Of a DNA stretch of 64,000 bases, positions 37,346 to 45,718 are shown in pieces. This stretch comes from Chloroflexota bacterium (GTDB taxonomy: Bacteria > Chloroflexota > Anaerolineae > J102), in assembly GCA_029782215.1 (NCBI GenBank), contig JAKOVD010000098.1, positions 1-64,000 on the forward strand, in the 5' to 3' direction. The position numbers and the translations under genes are program-made. Position 1 is the stretch's first letter, and the number at the start of each line of letters is the position of its first letter. The notes under the pieces are model-generated. The model was not told where the DNA came from, ran no database searches, and saw only the letters and a list, made by a program, of their open reading frames with translations.

Positions 37346-38503
37346 ATGCTTCCGAAAACCGCAGACATCGTCATCATCGGCGGCGGCGTCATGGGCGCCA
37401 GCGCCGCCTATCACCTGGCCCTACGTGGCGCCGGACGCGTCCTGCTGCTCGAAATGGGCCCCTTCTTTGGCTTGGGCTCGACTGGCACCTGTGCCGGCGG
37501 CATCCGCCACCAGTTCTCCACCGAGGTCAACATCCGTCTCTCCACCATCAGCATTCAGATGCTGGAGCGGTTCCCGGAGGAGATGGACCAGGACATCAAT
37601 CTGCACTTCTGCGGCTACCTGTTCACGCTCAGCTCCGAACAGTCGGTCGCCGACTTCCGGCGCAATGTCGCTCTGCAGAATTCCCTGGGGATTCCCAGCC
37701 AGTGGCTGGATCGGGACGAGATCGCCCGGCGCGCGCCTCTGCTCGACCTCGATGCCGCACCCGCCGTCCTGGCGGGAACGTTCAACGAACATGATGGCCT
37801 GGCCGACCCGAACTCGGTGGTGCAGGGCTACGTGAAGCAGGCAAGGAGGTTGGGCGCCACCCTGCTCACCGACGTGGATGTCACCGGCATTCGCGTCGAG
37901 AATGGCAAGGTGGTGGGCGTTGACACCAACCAGGGCGCCGTGGCGGCGCCGCAGGTGCTGCTGGCGGCGGGCGCCTGGTCGGCGCCCCTGGCCGCCTCAG
38001 CCGGCGTCGACCTGCCATTGGTGCCTCTGCGGCGCCAAATCGCGGTCACCCGGCCGCTGGGCATTCCCCGGGACTTCCCCTTTGTCCTCGACTTCGACCA
38101 GAGTCTCTATTTCCACTATGAGACCGGCGGCATTCTGACTGGCATGTCCAACCCGAACGAGACGCCCGGCCTCAAGCTCGACGTGGACGCCGAATGGAGC
38201 GGCTACCATCTGGACCATGCCATCGCCCGCATGCCCGTGCTGGCGGAGGCCCAACTGCTGCGACAGTGGGCCGGCCTCTACGAGGTCACGCCCGACAGCC
38301 AGCCCATCATCGGCCCGCTCCCCGTGCCGGGGCTGTACTCCTGCGCCGGGTTCAGCGGGCACGGGTTCATGCAGGGCCCCATCTGCGGGCTTTTGATGGC
38401 CGAGATGATGCTCGATGGCCAGGCGAAGACAGTCGACATCGGCAGCCTCGGCTACGAACGGTTTGTGCAGGGCAAAGCCGCACCTGAGTTGTACGTCGTT
38501 TGA
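37346..38503 (+). CDS. FAD-dependent oxidoreductase (DAO/sarcosine-oxidase-beta-like), copy 1
   Basis: 385 residues. TADIVIIGGGVMGASAAYHLALRGAGRVLLLEMG is the FAD-binding Rossmann motif. SLYFHYETGGILTGMSNPNE and QWAGLYEVTPDSQPIIGPLPVPGLYSCAGFSGHGFMQGP are the conserved DAO C-terminal parts that close over the flavin. The family oxidises secondary or tertiary amines or D-amino acids. No partner subunits are adjacent. The gene at 59091-60248 has the same length and architecture but a different substrate half, so the window carries two paralogues. AAGGAT precedes the ATG. Confidence 0.85.
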   Translation: MLPKTADIVIIGGGVMGASAAYHLALRGAGRVLLLEMGPFFGLGSTGTCAGGIRHQFSTEVNIRLSTISIQMLERFPEEMDQDINLHFCGYLFTLSSEQSVADFRRNVALQNSLGIPSQWLDRDEIARRAPLLDLDAAPAVLAGTFNEHDGLADPNSVVQGYVKQARRLGATLLTDVDVTGIRVENGKVVGVDTNQGAVAAPQVLLAAGAWSAPLAASAGVDLPLVPLRRQIAVTRPLGIPRDFPFVLDFDQSLYFHYETGGILTGMSNPNETPGLKLDVDAEWSGYHLDHAIARMPVLAEAQLLRQWAGLYEVTPDSQPIIGPLPVPGLYSCAGFSGHGFMQGPICGLLMAEMMLDGQAKTVDIGSLGYERFVQGKAAPELYVV

Positions 38504-38606
38504 TCCGGCCCCAACCGCACCCGGATGGATGTGGTACAGGGTCTCGCGTTGCCGCTGTGGGTGAGGGGACCTCGCCCCGAAAAAGACCCTTCCGCGCGTG
38601 GGTGAT

Positions 38607-38635
38607 TTGGTTGGCTGCATACCCTGTGCTATCCT
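38607..38635 (+). promoter_or_regulatory. serS promoter
   Basis: TTGGTT (38607-38612) and TATCCT (38630-38635), 17-bp spacer. Transcription would begin near 38642, about 20 bases before the first pairing segment of the T-box Stem I. Confidence 0.5.
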
Positions 38636-38641
38636 TCGCCG

Positions 38642-38924
38642 TAGTTGAACAGCCAATGGCATTGACAGAGACAAGTACCTTTGGCAGCCTTGTCAGAGAG
38701 TCGCCGGATGGTGCGAGGCGATGAAGGCGGCCAGGTGAAATCCCCTCTGAAGCTGCCGGCCCGAACGGAGCCCATCCCACTAAGGCCGGACGGTTCGCCC
38801 CCGTTACGCGGCCAGGAGGCGGCTCACGCCGTTTCCGAACAGAGGTCGCCGCCCGCAAAGCGGTGACAAAGCCAGGTGGCACCACGAGCACGCCCCTCGT
38901 CCTGGAAGACGGGGGGCGTTTTCT
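38642..38924 (+). promoter_or_regulatory. T-box riboswitch leader of serS, UCC specifier
   Basis: Stem I is readable. CAGAG (38666-38670) pairs with CTCTG (38745-38749), and these flank the specifier loop, which has AGTA (38674-38677) on the 5' side and GAAA-TCC-C on the 3' side. The specifier TCC (38741-38743) is a serine codon. The distal part, GAGAGTCGCC...GGTGCGAGGCGATG near 38697-38722, matches the conserved apical loop/AG-bulge region. The T-box AGGTGGCACCACG is at 38874-38886. Its bulge TGGC (38877-38880) would pair with the 3' GCCA end of tRNA(Ser), whose discriminator is G. Uncharged tRNA(Ser) binding would favour antitermination upstream of the terminator at 38890-38919. Confidence 0.9.
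38890..38924 (+). terminator. T-box-controlled terminator before serS
   Basis: ACGCCCCTCGTC (38890-38901) pairs with GACGGGGGGCGT (38908-38919), followed by TTTTCT. The left arm starts four bases after the T-box sequence ends, as expected for a mutually exclusive antiterminator. Confidence 0.85.
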
Positions 38925-38969
38925 ATTCATCCGGCCGAGCGCTTTGTGCCGGCCCAAGGAGGCATCATC

Positions 38970-40244
38970 ATGCTTGACATCCGTTTGCTGCGCGAGGAAG
39001 AGGAGCGCGTGCGCGAGGCCATGGCCGCGCTGGGCGCGCTTGATGCTCCCGTCGACGAGGCGATCTCCCATGATCGCCGCCGCCGCGAAATCCTGGTCGA
39101 GGTCGAGAAGTTCAAGGCCGAGCGCAACACCAGCTCTAAGCAGATCGGCCAGCTCATGCGTGAAGGCAGGCAGGCGGAAGCCGACCACCTGCGCAAAGAG
39201 ATGGCCGATCTCGGCAACGCCATCGACGCCCTGGAATCCGATCTCAAGGAGGTCGAGGCGGCACTGGAGTCGGCGCTGCTGAACATCCCCAACCTGCCGC
39301 TGCCGGAGGTGCCGGTCGGCAAGGATGACAGCGAGAACGTGATCGTGCGCGTGGTGGGTGAGCCGATCGAGCATGACTTTGCCCCCGGGCCCCACTGGGA
39401 GATCGGAGAGGCGTTGGGCATCCTGGATATGGACCGCGGGGTCAAGCTGTCCGGCAGCCGCTTCTACGTGCTCAAAGGGCTGGGCGCCAGGCTGCAGCGG
39501 GCCCTGATCACCTGGATGCTGGACGTGCACATCGCCCAGGGCTACGTCGAGGTGTATCCCCCGGCGGTCGTGAGGGAGGCATGCCTGGTCGGCACGGGCA
39601 ACCTGCCCAAGTTCGGCGAGAACCTCTATCGCGATGTCGAGGACGACCTGTGGTTGATCCCCACGGCTGAGGTGCCGGTCACCAACCTGTACCGCGAAGA
39701 GATCCTGGAGGCGAGCCAGCTTCCGATCAAGCATGTCGCCTATACGCCCTGCTTCCGTCGCGAGAAGATGAGCGCGGGCAAGGATACGCGCGGCATCAAG
39801 CGCGGCCACCAGTTCGACAAGGTGGAGATGGTCAAGTTCTGCACGCCGGAAACCGGCCGGGCCGAGCTGGATTCCCTGGTGGACAACGCCGAGGACATCT
39901 GCCGCGGCCTGAAGATTCCTTACCGGGTGGTGCAGATGTGTACCGGCGACCTCAGCTTCGTCGCCGCCATCAAGTTCGACCTGGAACTGTGGGCGCCGGG
40001 TGTGGGCGAGTGGCTGGAGGTCAGCTCTTGCTCCATGTTCACGGACTTCCAGGCGCGACGGGCGAACATCCGCTACCGCCCTGAGCCGGGCGCCAGGCCC
40101 CGCTATGTCTACACCCTCAACGGCTCAGGTCTGGCCCTGCCGCGTGTCGTCATTGCCGTGCTCGAGAACTACCAGCAGGCCGACGGCAGCGTCATCGTCC
40201 CCGAAGTTCTGCGCCCCTACATGGGGGTCGACGTGATCAGGTGA
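38970..40244 (+). CDS. serS: seryl-tRNA synthetase
   Basis: 424 residues. The start ATG at 38970 follows AAGGAGG at 38956-38962. The N-terminal coiled-coil arm (residues about 30-100, EKFKAERNTSSKQIGQLMREG) binds tRNA(Ser). Class II motif 2 is CFRREKMSAGKDTRGIKRGHQFDKVEMVKF and motif 3 is LNGSGLALPRVVIAVLENYQ. The serine-binding TAEVP motif is present. It charges tRNA(Ser) with serine. Transcription is under T-box control with a matching serine specifier. Its 3' end overlaps the convergent hydrolase gene by 8 bp. Confidence 0.98.
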   Translation: MLDIRLLREEEERVREAMAALGALDAPVDEAISHDRRRREILVEVEKFKAERNTSSKQIGQLMREGRQAEADHLRKEMADLGNAIDALESDLKEVEAALESALLNIPNLPLPEVPVGKDDSENVIVRVVGEPIEHDFAPGPHWEIGEALGILDMDRGVKLSGSRFYVLKGLGARLQRALITWMLDVHIAQGYVEVYPPAVVREACLVGTGNLPKFGENLYRDVEDDLWLIPTAEVPVTNLYREEILEASQLPIKHVAYTPCFRREKMSAGKDTRGIKRGHQFDKVEMVKFCTPETGRAELDSLVDNAEDICRGLKIPYRVVQMCTGDLSFVAAIKFDLELWAPGVGEWLEVSSCSMFTDFQARRANIRYRPEPGARPRYVYTLNGSGLALPRVVIAVLENYQQADGSVIVPEVLRPYMGVDVIR

Positions 40245-41061
40245 GGGCGCCGGCCCGCACCTGGTCGAAGCCGTCCCCTCGCTCGCCGATAAAGCGCACG
40301 AGCACCTCGGCAAACGCCTGCGGCCGCTCCACCATGGGGCTGTGCCCGGCGCCGTGCAGGACCTCGAGGTTGTTCGCTCCCGGGATGGCGACCAGCGTCT
40401 GCTGGGCCTCATCCTCGCTGACTATCAGGTCATCTTCGCCCCGCATCAGCAGGACGGGCAGGGTGAGCTGCGCCAGGCGCGGCCGCGGCTCCCACGCATC
40501 CAGGCTGCGGGCGTTCGCCGTCAGGCCAAGGCCATCAAGATTCCCGGCGTCGAGCACAAATTGCTGGAACTCGCTCGACGCCGGGTCGAGGCCGGGGGCG
40601 CTGGCCGCGAGGGCCTGTGCCGTCAGCTCCGGCTCCCGGGGGAGGCGTTCAAGCAGGGGATAGGCTTCGGCCGGGGTAAAGGTCCCACCGGCAGGGACTG
40701 GCCCGACCAGGACCAGCGCGGCGACATGGTCGGGATGGGCCAGCGCGTATTCGACGGCGACCGGCGTGGCGCTGCTGTGCGCGACCAGGTGACAGGCAGG
40801 CAGGTCAAGACCGTCCAGGCAGGCAGTCAGGTCGAGCACAAGCGAGGCGATGCCGAAGCGGTCGAGCCGATCGGTGCGATCCGAGTGGCCGCAGCCGATG
40901 GCATCGAAGGCAACGCCCCGCCAGCCCGCCGGCAGCAGGTCCATGACCTGCCGCCACCACAAAGACGTGCCCAGGTTGCCGTGGAGGAAGACCAGCACCG
41001 GCTGGCTGCCCGCCGCCTGGCGGTAGAAGAAGCGGCCGCGCGGGGTGGAGAGGAAGGGCAT
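40237..41061 (-). CDS. alpha/beta hydrolase
   Basis: 274 residues. VLVFLHGNLGTSLWWRQVMDLLP carries the HGN oxyanion motif. The nucleophile elbow is LVAHSSATPVAVEYAL, where S of AHS stands for the usual GHSxGG, a weakened consensus. The catalytic acid is in LMRGEDDLIV and the histidine in GAGHSPMVERPQAF. Complete triad, cytosolic, substrate unknown. The reading frame ends inside the serS 3' end. Related to haloalkane dehalogenase/MhpC-like esterases. Confidence 0.88.
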   Translation of the reverse strand: MPFLSTPRGRFFYRQAAGSQPVLVFLHGNLGTSLWWRQVMDLLPAGWRGVAFDAIGCGHSDRTDRLDRFGIASLVLDLTACLDGLDLPACHLVAHSSATPVAVEYALAHPDHVAALVLVGPVPAGGTFTPAEAYPLLERLPREPELTAQALAASAPGLDPASSEFQQFVLDAGNLDGLGLTANARSLDAWEPRPRLAQLTLPVLLMRGEDDLIVSEDEAQQTLVAIPGANNLEVLHGAGHSPMVERPQAFAEVLVRFIGERGDGFDQVRAGALT

Positions 41062-41072
41062 GGGAGGGGGAA

Positions 41073-41145
41073 ATGCGGAATGCGGATTGCGGAATGAGGC
41101 GCGCTATGTGATGCGTGATGCGTAATAAGTACTGCGTAATGCGTA
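41073..41145. repeat. degenerate tandem repeats of an ATGCGTAAT-type unit
   Basis: The gap between two minus-strand genes (41062-41284) begins with imperfect copies of GCGGAATGCGGATT and then GTGATGCGTGATGCGTAAT and ACTGCGTAATGCGTAAG. The rest of the gap, to 41284, shows no gene. It is AT-richer than its surroundings. Confidence 0.55.
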
Positions 41146-41284
41146 AGAGGGGGGATTATGGGGTGGTCGGGGTTATTTGTGCGTGATGCGCAGCGTTCTG
41201 CTTGATTTCGGTGTCTTACAGGTATCGAGGCGTTGGTCGAGGTCAAACCCTCTGTCTTCCGTTCTCCGTCCTCGTGACTTTCGA

Positions 41285-42130
41285 TCAGCGGCTGGCTTCG
41301 GCGTGGAGGGCGGTGATGGCCTGCCAGAGGCGCTCGCGCAGGGCGGCGATCTGGGGGAGGTTGGGCGGCTGCGGGGGGCTGTTGTGGCTTTGGGGACCGA
41401 CGTAGAGGCCGCGGCTAACTTCGACCATCAGCCAGACCTGGGAAGGGCGCTCCGGCGGCGCCGTGCGTGTGTGCGCCCAGATGTTCCAGCCGCCGGCAAA
41501 GGGCGTGTTGATGCCCACGGGGGCGCCGGCCGGCGCCAGCGTTGGCATGTCCTGCAGCAGGCGCCCTAGGCTGGCCGCAAAGCTGCGCACGAGCTCCGGC
41601 GGCGCTGTGGGACGGTGACGGCCCGGAATCCCTTCGCCTTGTTCATCGCCCAGGTTGGCCACGCAGGCGCGGGGGCGCCTGGCGCCGGGGTCGTCGTAGT
41701 GACCCGGACCGACGGCCGCCATGCTGTGGCAGTCGATGACCAGCCGGAACTGGGGGTTGGCGGCAAGCGCAGCCAGGTGCTGGTGCCAGGGACGCCAGTA
41801 GCGCTCGATCAGGCGGCGCTCAAGGGCGGCGTCGGGCGTCTGTCCGGGGTGGTACACCGGGATGCCGTAACTCGTCTGCGTCTTAACGATGCCATCGCCA
41901 GGGCGGCTGTGCTTGTGCCCTGTCGAGCGGTTGACGTCGATGACGGCGCGCGCGTAGGGAAAGGTCACCCACCGCTCCACCTCATCCCGGAAGTCATAGA
42001 TCAGGTCCGTGTAGATGTCGGCTTCGTTGAAGAGGTCATGATCCGCAAGCGCCACCCGTCCGCGGACCTCGCGGGGCACTTCCAGCCCGCTGTGCGGAAG
42101 CAGGATGGCGATAGGCAAGCGCGCTGCCAT
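41285..42130 (-). CDS. N-formylglutamate amidohydrolase-like protein
   Basis: 281 residues. IAILLPHSGLEVP at residues 7-19 (HSG motif), ADIYTDLIYD, ARAVIDVNRSTGH (D-x-NR motif) and RLVIDCHSMA (DxHS motif) are the four conserved zinc-site blocks of the FGase family (PF05013). Known reaction: hydrolysis of N-formyl-L-glutamate to formate and glutamate, though many homologues act on unknown N-acyl amino acids. No histidine-degradation genes are near. It follows the M29-like gene by six bases and is probably in the same operon. Confidence 0.8.
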   Translation of the reverse strand: MAARLPIAILLPHSGLEVPREVRGRVALADHDLFNEADIYTDLIYDFRDEVERWVTFPYARAVIDVNRSTGHKHSRPGDGIVKTQTSYGIPVYHPGQTPDAALERRLIERYWRPWHQHLAALAANPQFRLVIDCHSMAAVGPGHYDDPGARRPRACVANLGDEQGEGIPGRHRPTAPPELVRSFAASLGRLLQDMPTLAPAGAPVGINTPFAGGWNIWAHTRTAPPERPSQVWLMVEVSRGLYVGPQSHNSPPQPPNLPQIAALRERLWQAITALHAEASR

Positions 42131-42136
42131 GCCGGT

Positions 42137-43153
42137 CTAGAGGACGTCGGGAGAGAAGACGCCACCGGTCATGAGGCGGCGGCCATCGACGTCGATGGTA
42201 CATTCAACCGGGATCACGTCGACGTGCAGCCTGCACGCCCAGGGAGCGCCGGTCTGCTCGGGATAGGGGTTGCCGAAGGCGACGTGGATGCCGGGATACT
42301 TCTCATCCTGGAGCAGATTCCCGACCAGGCGCGTGAGGCCCACGTTCGTGCCGACGGCGAACTCCCCGGCGCGGCGGCCATTGTCGGCTGAGTCAAGGTA
42401 CTCGCTCACCTCTGCGGCCAGCGCTTTGTTGGCGCTCTCGACGCTGGTGACGAAGTTGTCGCGGATGGTGAAGGTGACGGGTTCGGCGAGCAGGCCGTAG
42501 GCCGACGAGAAGTAGTCGCCCAGGATGTCCGCAACGATGATGCCGTCCAGCCGGCCGGGGCTGGTGTAGGTCTCGCCTTCGGGCAGGTTCCCCCAGTCAC
42601 CCTGCTTGTGGTAACGCCCGTGACATGCCACCCAACGCAACGCCGGGTCGAACTCGGCGTGCACGTCGGTGCCTTTGGGGCTGGTGATGTGCATGGTGCG
42701 CGACCGGCTGACCACCTCGTGCACGCGCATCGTCACGTCATAAACACGGTTGTAGTCGGTGGCCATCCCCTCCCGGATCAACTGCGGTGTGATGCCCGGC
42801 ATATGGCCGTGGCGGACCCTGAACTCGCTGCGCAGGATCTTGCCGAAGGGAAGGCGGAAGGTGATCTCGCCACGCTGCGAGCTGGCGGCGAAGAAGCTGG
42901 CCGTGGGCTGGAAGGCGCGATAGGCGTCTACAAGGGCAGGGGGCACGGAGACAACGGGCCTGGGGGCGAATTCCTCCAGGCGATGCAGCGTCACGGCGGC
43001 GCCGGTGGCGAGGGCTTCCAGCGCCAGGGCCTCGCCAATGGCCAGGGTCACATCGTCGGTGAGGACGAAGACGCGATCATCCGGGCCAATGGCCAGGCAG
43101 GTGCGGACGGCAACGCCCGCTCCCGGGCGCAGGGATTCGAGTTCAGATGGCAT
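42137..43153 (-). CDS. M29-like (thermophilic) metallopeptidase
   Basis: 338 residues. The C-terminal half carries the M29 landmarks: GNLPEGETYTSP with the metal-binding Glu, a second acidic block near VGNLLQDEKYPGIHVAFG, and RLHVDVIP with the His-x-Asp pair. The N-terminal domain (DDRVFVLTDDVTLAIGEALALEALATGA) matches the aminopeptidase T-type pre-domain. It should remove N-terminal residues from peptides. Some family members are non-peptidase amidohydrolases. It lies directly upstream of the FGase-like gene, a pair that could act in sequence on an acyl-amino acid or modified peptide. Confidence 0.8.
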   Translation of the reverse strand: MPSELESLRPGAGVAVRTCLAIGPDDRVFVLTDDVTLAIGEALALEALATGAAVTLHRLEEFAPRPVVSVPPALVDAYRAFQPTASFFAASSQRGEITFRLPFGKILRSEFRVRHGHMPGITPQLIREGMATDYNRVYDVTMRVHEVVSRSRTMHITSPKGTDVHAEFDPALRWVACHGRYHKQGDWGNLPEGETYTSPGRLDGIIVADILGDYFSSAYGLLAEPVTFTIRDNFVTSVESANKALAAEVSEYLDSADNGRRAGEFAVGTNVGLTRLVGNLLQDEKYPGIHVAFGNPYPEQTGAPWACRLHVDVIPVECTIDVDGRRLMTGGVFSPDVL

Positions 43154-43188
43154 GGGATAACACCTTGGCGAAGGTTGATCGTCTAGCG

Positions 43189-44514
43189 TTAAACGTTCAA
43201 CGCTTCCGGGTAGATGGTTTGCTTGATCAAAGCGGGAGGTTCGACGGGGGCGGCAGACCAGAGGTAGGCGGCGAGAAGGCGTTCGGCCGCGGCGCGGGCA
43301 TCGGCCTCGGACCGGGCATGGATGTCGCAGAGCGGCTGGCCACTTTCCACCCTGTCGCCGATCTTGGCACGCAGCACCACGCCCACGGAGGGGTCGATGG
43401 CGTCCTCCTTCTTCATGCGGCCGCCGCCAAGCTGCACGGTGACCTCACCGAACGTACGCGCATTGACTGCCGCCAGCCAGCCGCCCTGCGGCGACGTCAG
43501 AGTGTGCACCACGGGCGCGTGCGGGAGGACGCCCTCGGGATCGTCCACGACGGCGGGATTGCCGCCCTGGGCCTGCACGAACTGGCGGAACTTCTCCAGG
43601 GCGCTGCCATCAGCAATGGCGCGCTGCGCGATGGCGTCGCTGTCCACGGCCGCCGGGATGCAGCCGCAGAGGTGAAGCAGCAGCCCCGCGTCCTCGACGA
43701 TCAACCGGGTGAAGTCGGAGGGCCCCTGACCCTTGAGGGTGGCGATGGCTTCCTTGACCTCCAGGGCGTTGCCCACGGCGTGCCCCAGCGGTTGGCTCAT
43801 GTCGCTGACCCGCGCCACCACGCGGCGGCCGGCCTGGGCGCCGATGGTGACCATGATGCGCGCCAGGGCCTCGGCGTCGGGCAGCGTGCGCATGAAGGCG
43901 CCCTCGCCGACCTTGACGTCGAGGAGGATGACGTTGGCGCCGGATGCCAGCTTCTTCGACATCACGGACGAAGCGATTAGGGGGAGGCTGGGGACCGTGG
44001 CGGTCACGTCGCGCAGGGCATAGAGCTTGCCGTCCGCCGGCGCCAGGTCCGAGGTCTGGCCGGCCACGACCAGGCCGATGTTCGCCAACTGGCGCTTGAA
44101 ATCAGAAATGCTGAGACGGGGCGACCAGCCGGGGATCGATTCCAGCTTGTCGATCGTGCCGCCGGAGAAGCCGAGGCCGCGGCCCGACATCTTGCCCACG
44201 GGCTGCCCGCAAGCTGCCACCACCGGGCCGAGCGCCAGCGTGACCTTGTCACCGACGCCGCCGGTGGAGTGCTTGTCGGCGACCAGGGGAGCCACGTCGC
44301 TCAGATCGAGCATCTGGCCGGAGCGCGCGATGCTCAACGTCAGCTCGGTGACTTCCTCCGAGTTCATGCCGCGGAGGAAGACGGCCATACACCAGGCAGC
44401 CGCCTGGTAGTCGGGAATGGCGCCGGACGTATAGCCCTGGATAAAGAAGTCGATTTCGCCGGCAGTCAGGGTGAAGCCGTCGCGCTTGCGCGCAATGATG
44501 TCAATGGCGTTCAT
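43189..44514 (-). CDS. pdp: pyrimidine-nucleoside (thymidine) phosphorylase
   Basis: 441 residues. [23 protein letters not shown] is the family signature, with the phosphate/substrate loop [19 protein letters not shown] before it. [27 protein letters not shown] holds catalytic lysines. The C-terminal third, including [15 protein letters not shown] and the lipoyl-like domain, is complete. Reaction: nucleoside plus phosphate to base plus (deoxy)ribose-1-phosphate. Whether it is deoA-like or broad-specificity pdp cannot be decided. It is first in a likely three-gene unit with the M29-like and FGase-like genes. Confidence 0.93.
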   Translation of the reverse strand: MNAIDIIARKRDGFTLTAGEIDFFIQGYTSGAIPDYQAAAWCMAVFLRGMNSEEVTELTLSIARSGQMLDLSDVAPLVADKHSTGGVGDKVTLALGPVVAACGQPVGKMSGRGLGFSGGTIDKLESIPGWSPRLSISDFKRQLANIGLVVAGQTSDLAPADGKLYALRDVTATVPSLPLIASSVMSKKLASGANVILLDVKVGEGAFMRTLPDAEALARIMVTIGAQAGRRVVARVSDMSQPLGHAVGNALEVKEAIATLKGQGPSDFTRLIVEDAGLLLHLCGCIPAAVDSDAIAQRAIADGSALEKFRQFVQAQGGNPAVVDDPEGVLPHAPVVHTLTSPQGGWLAAVNARTFGEVTVQLGGGRMKKEDAIDPSVGVVLRAKIGDRVESGQPLCDIHARSEADARAAAERLLAAYLWSAAPVEPPALIKQTIYPEALNV

Positions 44515-44622
44515 GGATTCGTCTTATTGGGGAGCGGCGTTTGCACCTGGAATGGCAAGTATACGTCAGCCGGCGGGGGATGGGAAGCAACGAACGCCGA
44601 GTCAGGCGCCATTCACGAAAGC

Positions 44623-44631
44623 TGCTACAAT
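44623..44631 (+). promoter_or_regulatory. extended -10 promoter of the HD-domain gene
   Basis: TGCTACAAT forms an extended -10 (TG-n-TACAAT, 44626-44631). No good -35 box is seen. The ATG lies at 44720 with AAGGAG 10 bases before it. Confidence 0.35.
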
Positions 44632-44719
44632 AGGCTCTGTTTGCGCGGTGGGCCCGGAGCGCCAGCGTCTATCTGGGATGCTGCCGCCGGCGGTCCAGCC
44701 AAGGAAAGGAGCGCGATTG

Positions 44720-45580
44720 ATGACCATCGACCCAGAAAGCATGATCCCTATTCCACCCGCCGATGTGAGCCCAACCGTGGGCCTGCCCCCCGCCGGCAGC
44801 CGCATCAGTGTGCACGTCCCCGACCGCCACAACCGCGCCCTCACCCGCGTGATGGAGGCGGTGCGGGCGGATGAGGAGCTGTACGCCCTTTGGCACTGCC
44901 AGAACGTCAACGCCGTCAGCCGGCTGGGCATGAGCGACCACGGTCCGGTCCACGTGCAGATCGTCGCCAATATCGCATTGCGCATGCTGCGGCTGCTTCT
45001 GGCAAAGGACATCGTTCCTACCATCGTCCGGGATCACGGGCTCAGCAGCGACGATGCCGAGGTGGTCGTCGTGTTGGCGGCGCTGACCCACGATCTGGGG
45101 ATGAGCATCCACCGCTCCAACCACGAGGAGTACAGCCTGTTCCTGGCCAACCAGAAGCTGCCGGCGCTACTGGCACCCGCCTATCCCGACTCCGGTATCA
45201 GGGCGGTCGTCAAGTCCGAGGTCCTCCATGCCATCATTGCCCACCGCAAGGATGGCCGTCCCCTCACCCTTGAGGCCGGCATCGTGCGCGTCGCTGATGC
45301 GCTGGACATGACCAAGGGGCGTTCACGCATCCCCTTCGAGCGCGGGGAACTGAACATTCACTCGGTCTCGGCCATGGCGATCGACAAGGTCGTCCTGGAG
45401 GCGGGCGAGGAGAAGCCGATCCGGGCCCGCATCACCGTCGCCAATTCCGCCGGCATTTTCCAGCTCGACTCGCTGCTCAAAGAGAAGCTGAAGGGCTCGG
45501 GGCTGGAGCCCTACGTGGAAGTGCTGGCGACCATCGAGCGCGAGACCGAAGCGCCCCTCGTCCAGGTCTTCCGCCTGTAG
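44720..45580 (+). CDS. HD-domain phosphohydrolase
   Basis: 286 residues from the ATG at 44720, chosen because AAAGGAG precedes it; the frame is open upstream to 44471 but is shadow of the convergent gene. The HD core is readable: SDHGPVHVQIVANIALRML supplies the first His, VLAALTHDLGMSIHR the HD pair, HAIIAHRKDGR and IVRVADALDMTKGRSRIP the later His/Asp. Family members hydrolyse phosphate esters of nucleotides or nucleotide second messengers. The C-terminal 80 residues (IRARITVANSAGIFQLDSLLKEKL) form an added domain of unknown role. Substrate unknown. Confidence 0.85.
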   Translation: MTIDPESMIPIPPADVSPTVGLPPAGSRISVHVPDRHNRALTRVMEAVRADEELYALWHCQNVNAVSRLGMSDHGPVHVQIVANIALRMLRLLLAKDIVPTIVRDHGLSSDDAEVVVVLAALTHDLGMSIHRSNHEEYSLFLANQKLPALLAPAYPDSGIRAVVKSEVLHAIIAHRKDGRPLTLEAGIVRVADALDMTKGRSRIPFERGELNIHSVSAMAIDKVVLEAGEEKPIRARITVANSAGIFQLDSLLKEKLKGSGLEPYVEVLATIERETEAPLVQVFRL

Positions 45581-45601
45581 TCCGTAGAGTAGAGCAACAA
45601 C

Positions 45602-45662
45602 CCCTCCCTGACGGTCGGGGTACTGAGGTTCACCGCAGGCAATCCCTCCCTGACGGTCGGGG
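45602..45662. repeat. two identical copies of a dispersed 19-mer
   Basis: CCCTCCCTGACGGTCGGGG occurs at 45602-45620 and 45644-45662, 42 bp apart, between the HD and rhomboid genes. Related copies lie at 61046-61064 and 63555-63573 with the extension CTCGGA. They form a family of intergenic repeats. Confidence 0.75.
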
Positions 45663-45718
45663 CTCAGAAGTGCCTCGCTACCCGCCACCCGCTACCTCTC
45701 GCCCCTGGAGCCATCTCC

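Noticed and set aside
38367-39809. 480-codon minus-strand frame opposite serS
   Set aside because: It runs through the T-box leader and the serS motifs, with antisense composition only.
45602-45662. Two identical 19-mers as a CRISPR array
   Set aside because: Only two copies, 23-bp spacer, a G/C-rich repeat found singly elsewhere, and no cas genes. It belongs to a dispersed repeat.
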